Positions 11,815 through 12,020 of a stretch of 12,020 nucleotides of DNA are shown here, piece by piece (the stretch's first letter is position 1; each line of letters begins with the position of its first letter). The notes beneath the pieces were generated by a model, which saw nothing but the letters and a program-made list of their open reading frames with translations, was not told where the DNA came from and searched no databases. A program made the position numbers and the translations under genes. The stretch is taken from assembly GCA_013202445.1 (NCBI GenBank), contig JABMRW010000016.1:1-12020 (forward strand), read 5' to 3'. This DNA is from Deltaproteobacteria bacterium (GTDB taxonomy: Bacteria; Chloroflexota; Dehalococcoidia; Dehalococcoidales; BS750m-G39).

Positions 11815-11932
11815 ATAGTCCCTAAAAACGCTAGGCCGGAGAACAATGGAGAAATAGGCCGCTCTTGTAGACATTGCCAAGTCTAAAAAGGTCAGGATAC
11901 TCATTAATACTTAGCAGAGGAGGTAAAGGAAC

Positions 11933-12020
11933 ATGGCTGAAGATCTAGTCGCCACATTAGCTGATTTGAAGGAAAAAGAGGCTCTAAAGATTGTTGAGGC
12001 CAGGCTGAATGCTGGTGAAG
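11933..12020 (+). CDS. Probable corrinoid-binding methyltransferase protein (N-terminal 29 residues, cut by window edge)
   Basis: ATG 11933 follows a GAGGAGG ribosome site (11917-11923) and the frame runs open to the edge. The visible residues MAEDLVATLADLKEKEALKI then VEARLNAGE have the pattern of the helical B12-binding_2 (methionine-synthase cap) domain that begins MtaC/MtbC-like corrinoid proteins. Those proteins carry a methyl group between a substrate-specific methyltransferase and tetrahydrofolate or CoM. The cobalamin-binding DxHxxG motif would be beyond the edge. A corrinoid methyl carrier would fit the metF product, methyl-THF, but the identity rests on a short helix and a familiar pattern only. 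Its own promoter and the terminator before it make it a separate unit. Confidence 0.6.
   Translation, partial: MAEDLVATLADLKEKEALKIVEARLNAGE

Larger units (their letters stand above)
11377..11932 (+). other. Intergenic stretch with remnant, terminator, G-rich motif and promoter
   Basis: No convincing complete gene lies here. It holds a 6-bp stem-loop (TGCAAG-TAG-CTTGCA, 11422-11436), a 23-residue frame that may be a gene remnant (11455-11526), an AT-rich stretch with no clear content (11527-11700), an intrinsic terminator, a quadruplex motif, a G-rich block (11770-11783), and a promoter with about 110 bases of leader to the next start. The 78-residue frame 11582-11818 runs across the terminator and promoter and is rejected. 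I saw no tRNA or recognisable riboswitch. Confidence 0.7.

Noticed and set aside
11582..11818. A 78-residue + strand frame
   Set aside because: It runs through the terminator stem, the quadruplex motif and the promoter, lacks a Shine-Dalgarno, and has no family resemblance.
11377..11932. Cobalamin riboswitch or tRNA in the gap before the corrinoid gene
   Set aside because: I found no B12-box-like conserved segment and no cloverleaf; the leader of about 110 bases is short for a cobalamin riboswitch.

Overview
The window reads as a piece of the chromosome of a strictly anaerobic bacterium. Almost every gene is on the + strand. Gene content is formate dehydrogenase, both proteins of a MetV/MetF methylene-tetrahydrofolate reductase, Fe-S and metal-cofactor maturation factors, and the start of a probable corrinoid protein. 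Together with the protein style, this suggests a sediment- or subsurface-type Chloroflexota (Dehalococcoidia-like) or another Wood-Ljungdahl anaerobe. The taxonomy is inference; there is no rRNA or other marker here.

Region A (1-3428) is one-carbon metabolism plus a regulator. It holds the C-terminal end of a molybdopterin formate dehydrogenase-type catalytic subunit, metV (zinc/Fe-S partner protein), metF, a possible 15-codon mini-ORF with a perfect Shine-Dalgarno, a small dimeric alpha/beta-barrel-like protein, and a stand-alone CheY-type receiver. Formate dehydrogenase and MetF act at the first and last reductive steps of the methyl branch of the Wood-Ljungdahl pathway.

Region B (3429-3892) has no intact gene. 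Its first two thirds are the decayed C-terminal third of an aspartate/glutamate racemase. The rest is a promoter (TTGACA-17-TACCAT) with a perfect 10-10-10 inverted repeat over the expected transcription start.

Region C (3893-11376) looks like one long operon. Its order is DUF134 regulator with a Cys/His tail, DUF4213/DUF364 protein, two DUF5320 proteins, NifX-like protein with a Gly/Met tail, two ferredoxin-containing MinD-type ATPases, CoA_binding_2 protein, second NifX-like protein, Mrp/NBP35 ATPase lacking its CxxC, IscU/NifU scaffold, radical SAM protein and a small Cys-rich protein. Several junctions overlap by ATGA or abut, so translational coupling is likely. I read it as a metal-cofactor (Fe-S and possibly Mo/W) assembly or storage island. 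It resembles the ORP/NifX-MinD theme of other anaerobes but has its own combination of parts. Its proximity to a Mo/W enzyme is suggestive only.

Region D (11377-12020) is a roughly 550-base intergenic stretch. It contains a short possible gene remnant, a strong intrinsic terminator, an immediately adjacent (GGGT)3GGG quadruplex motif, a second G-rich block, and a promoter (TTGACA-17-TACACT). The promoter drives a gene cut by the window edge whose first 29 residues look like the N-terminus of a methyltransferase corrinoid protein.
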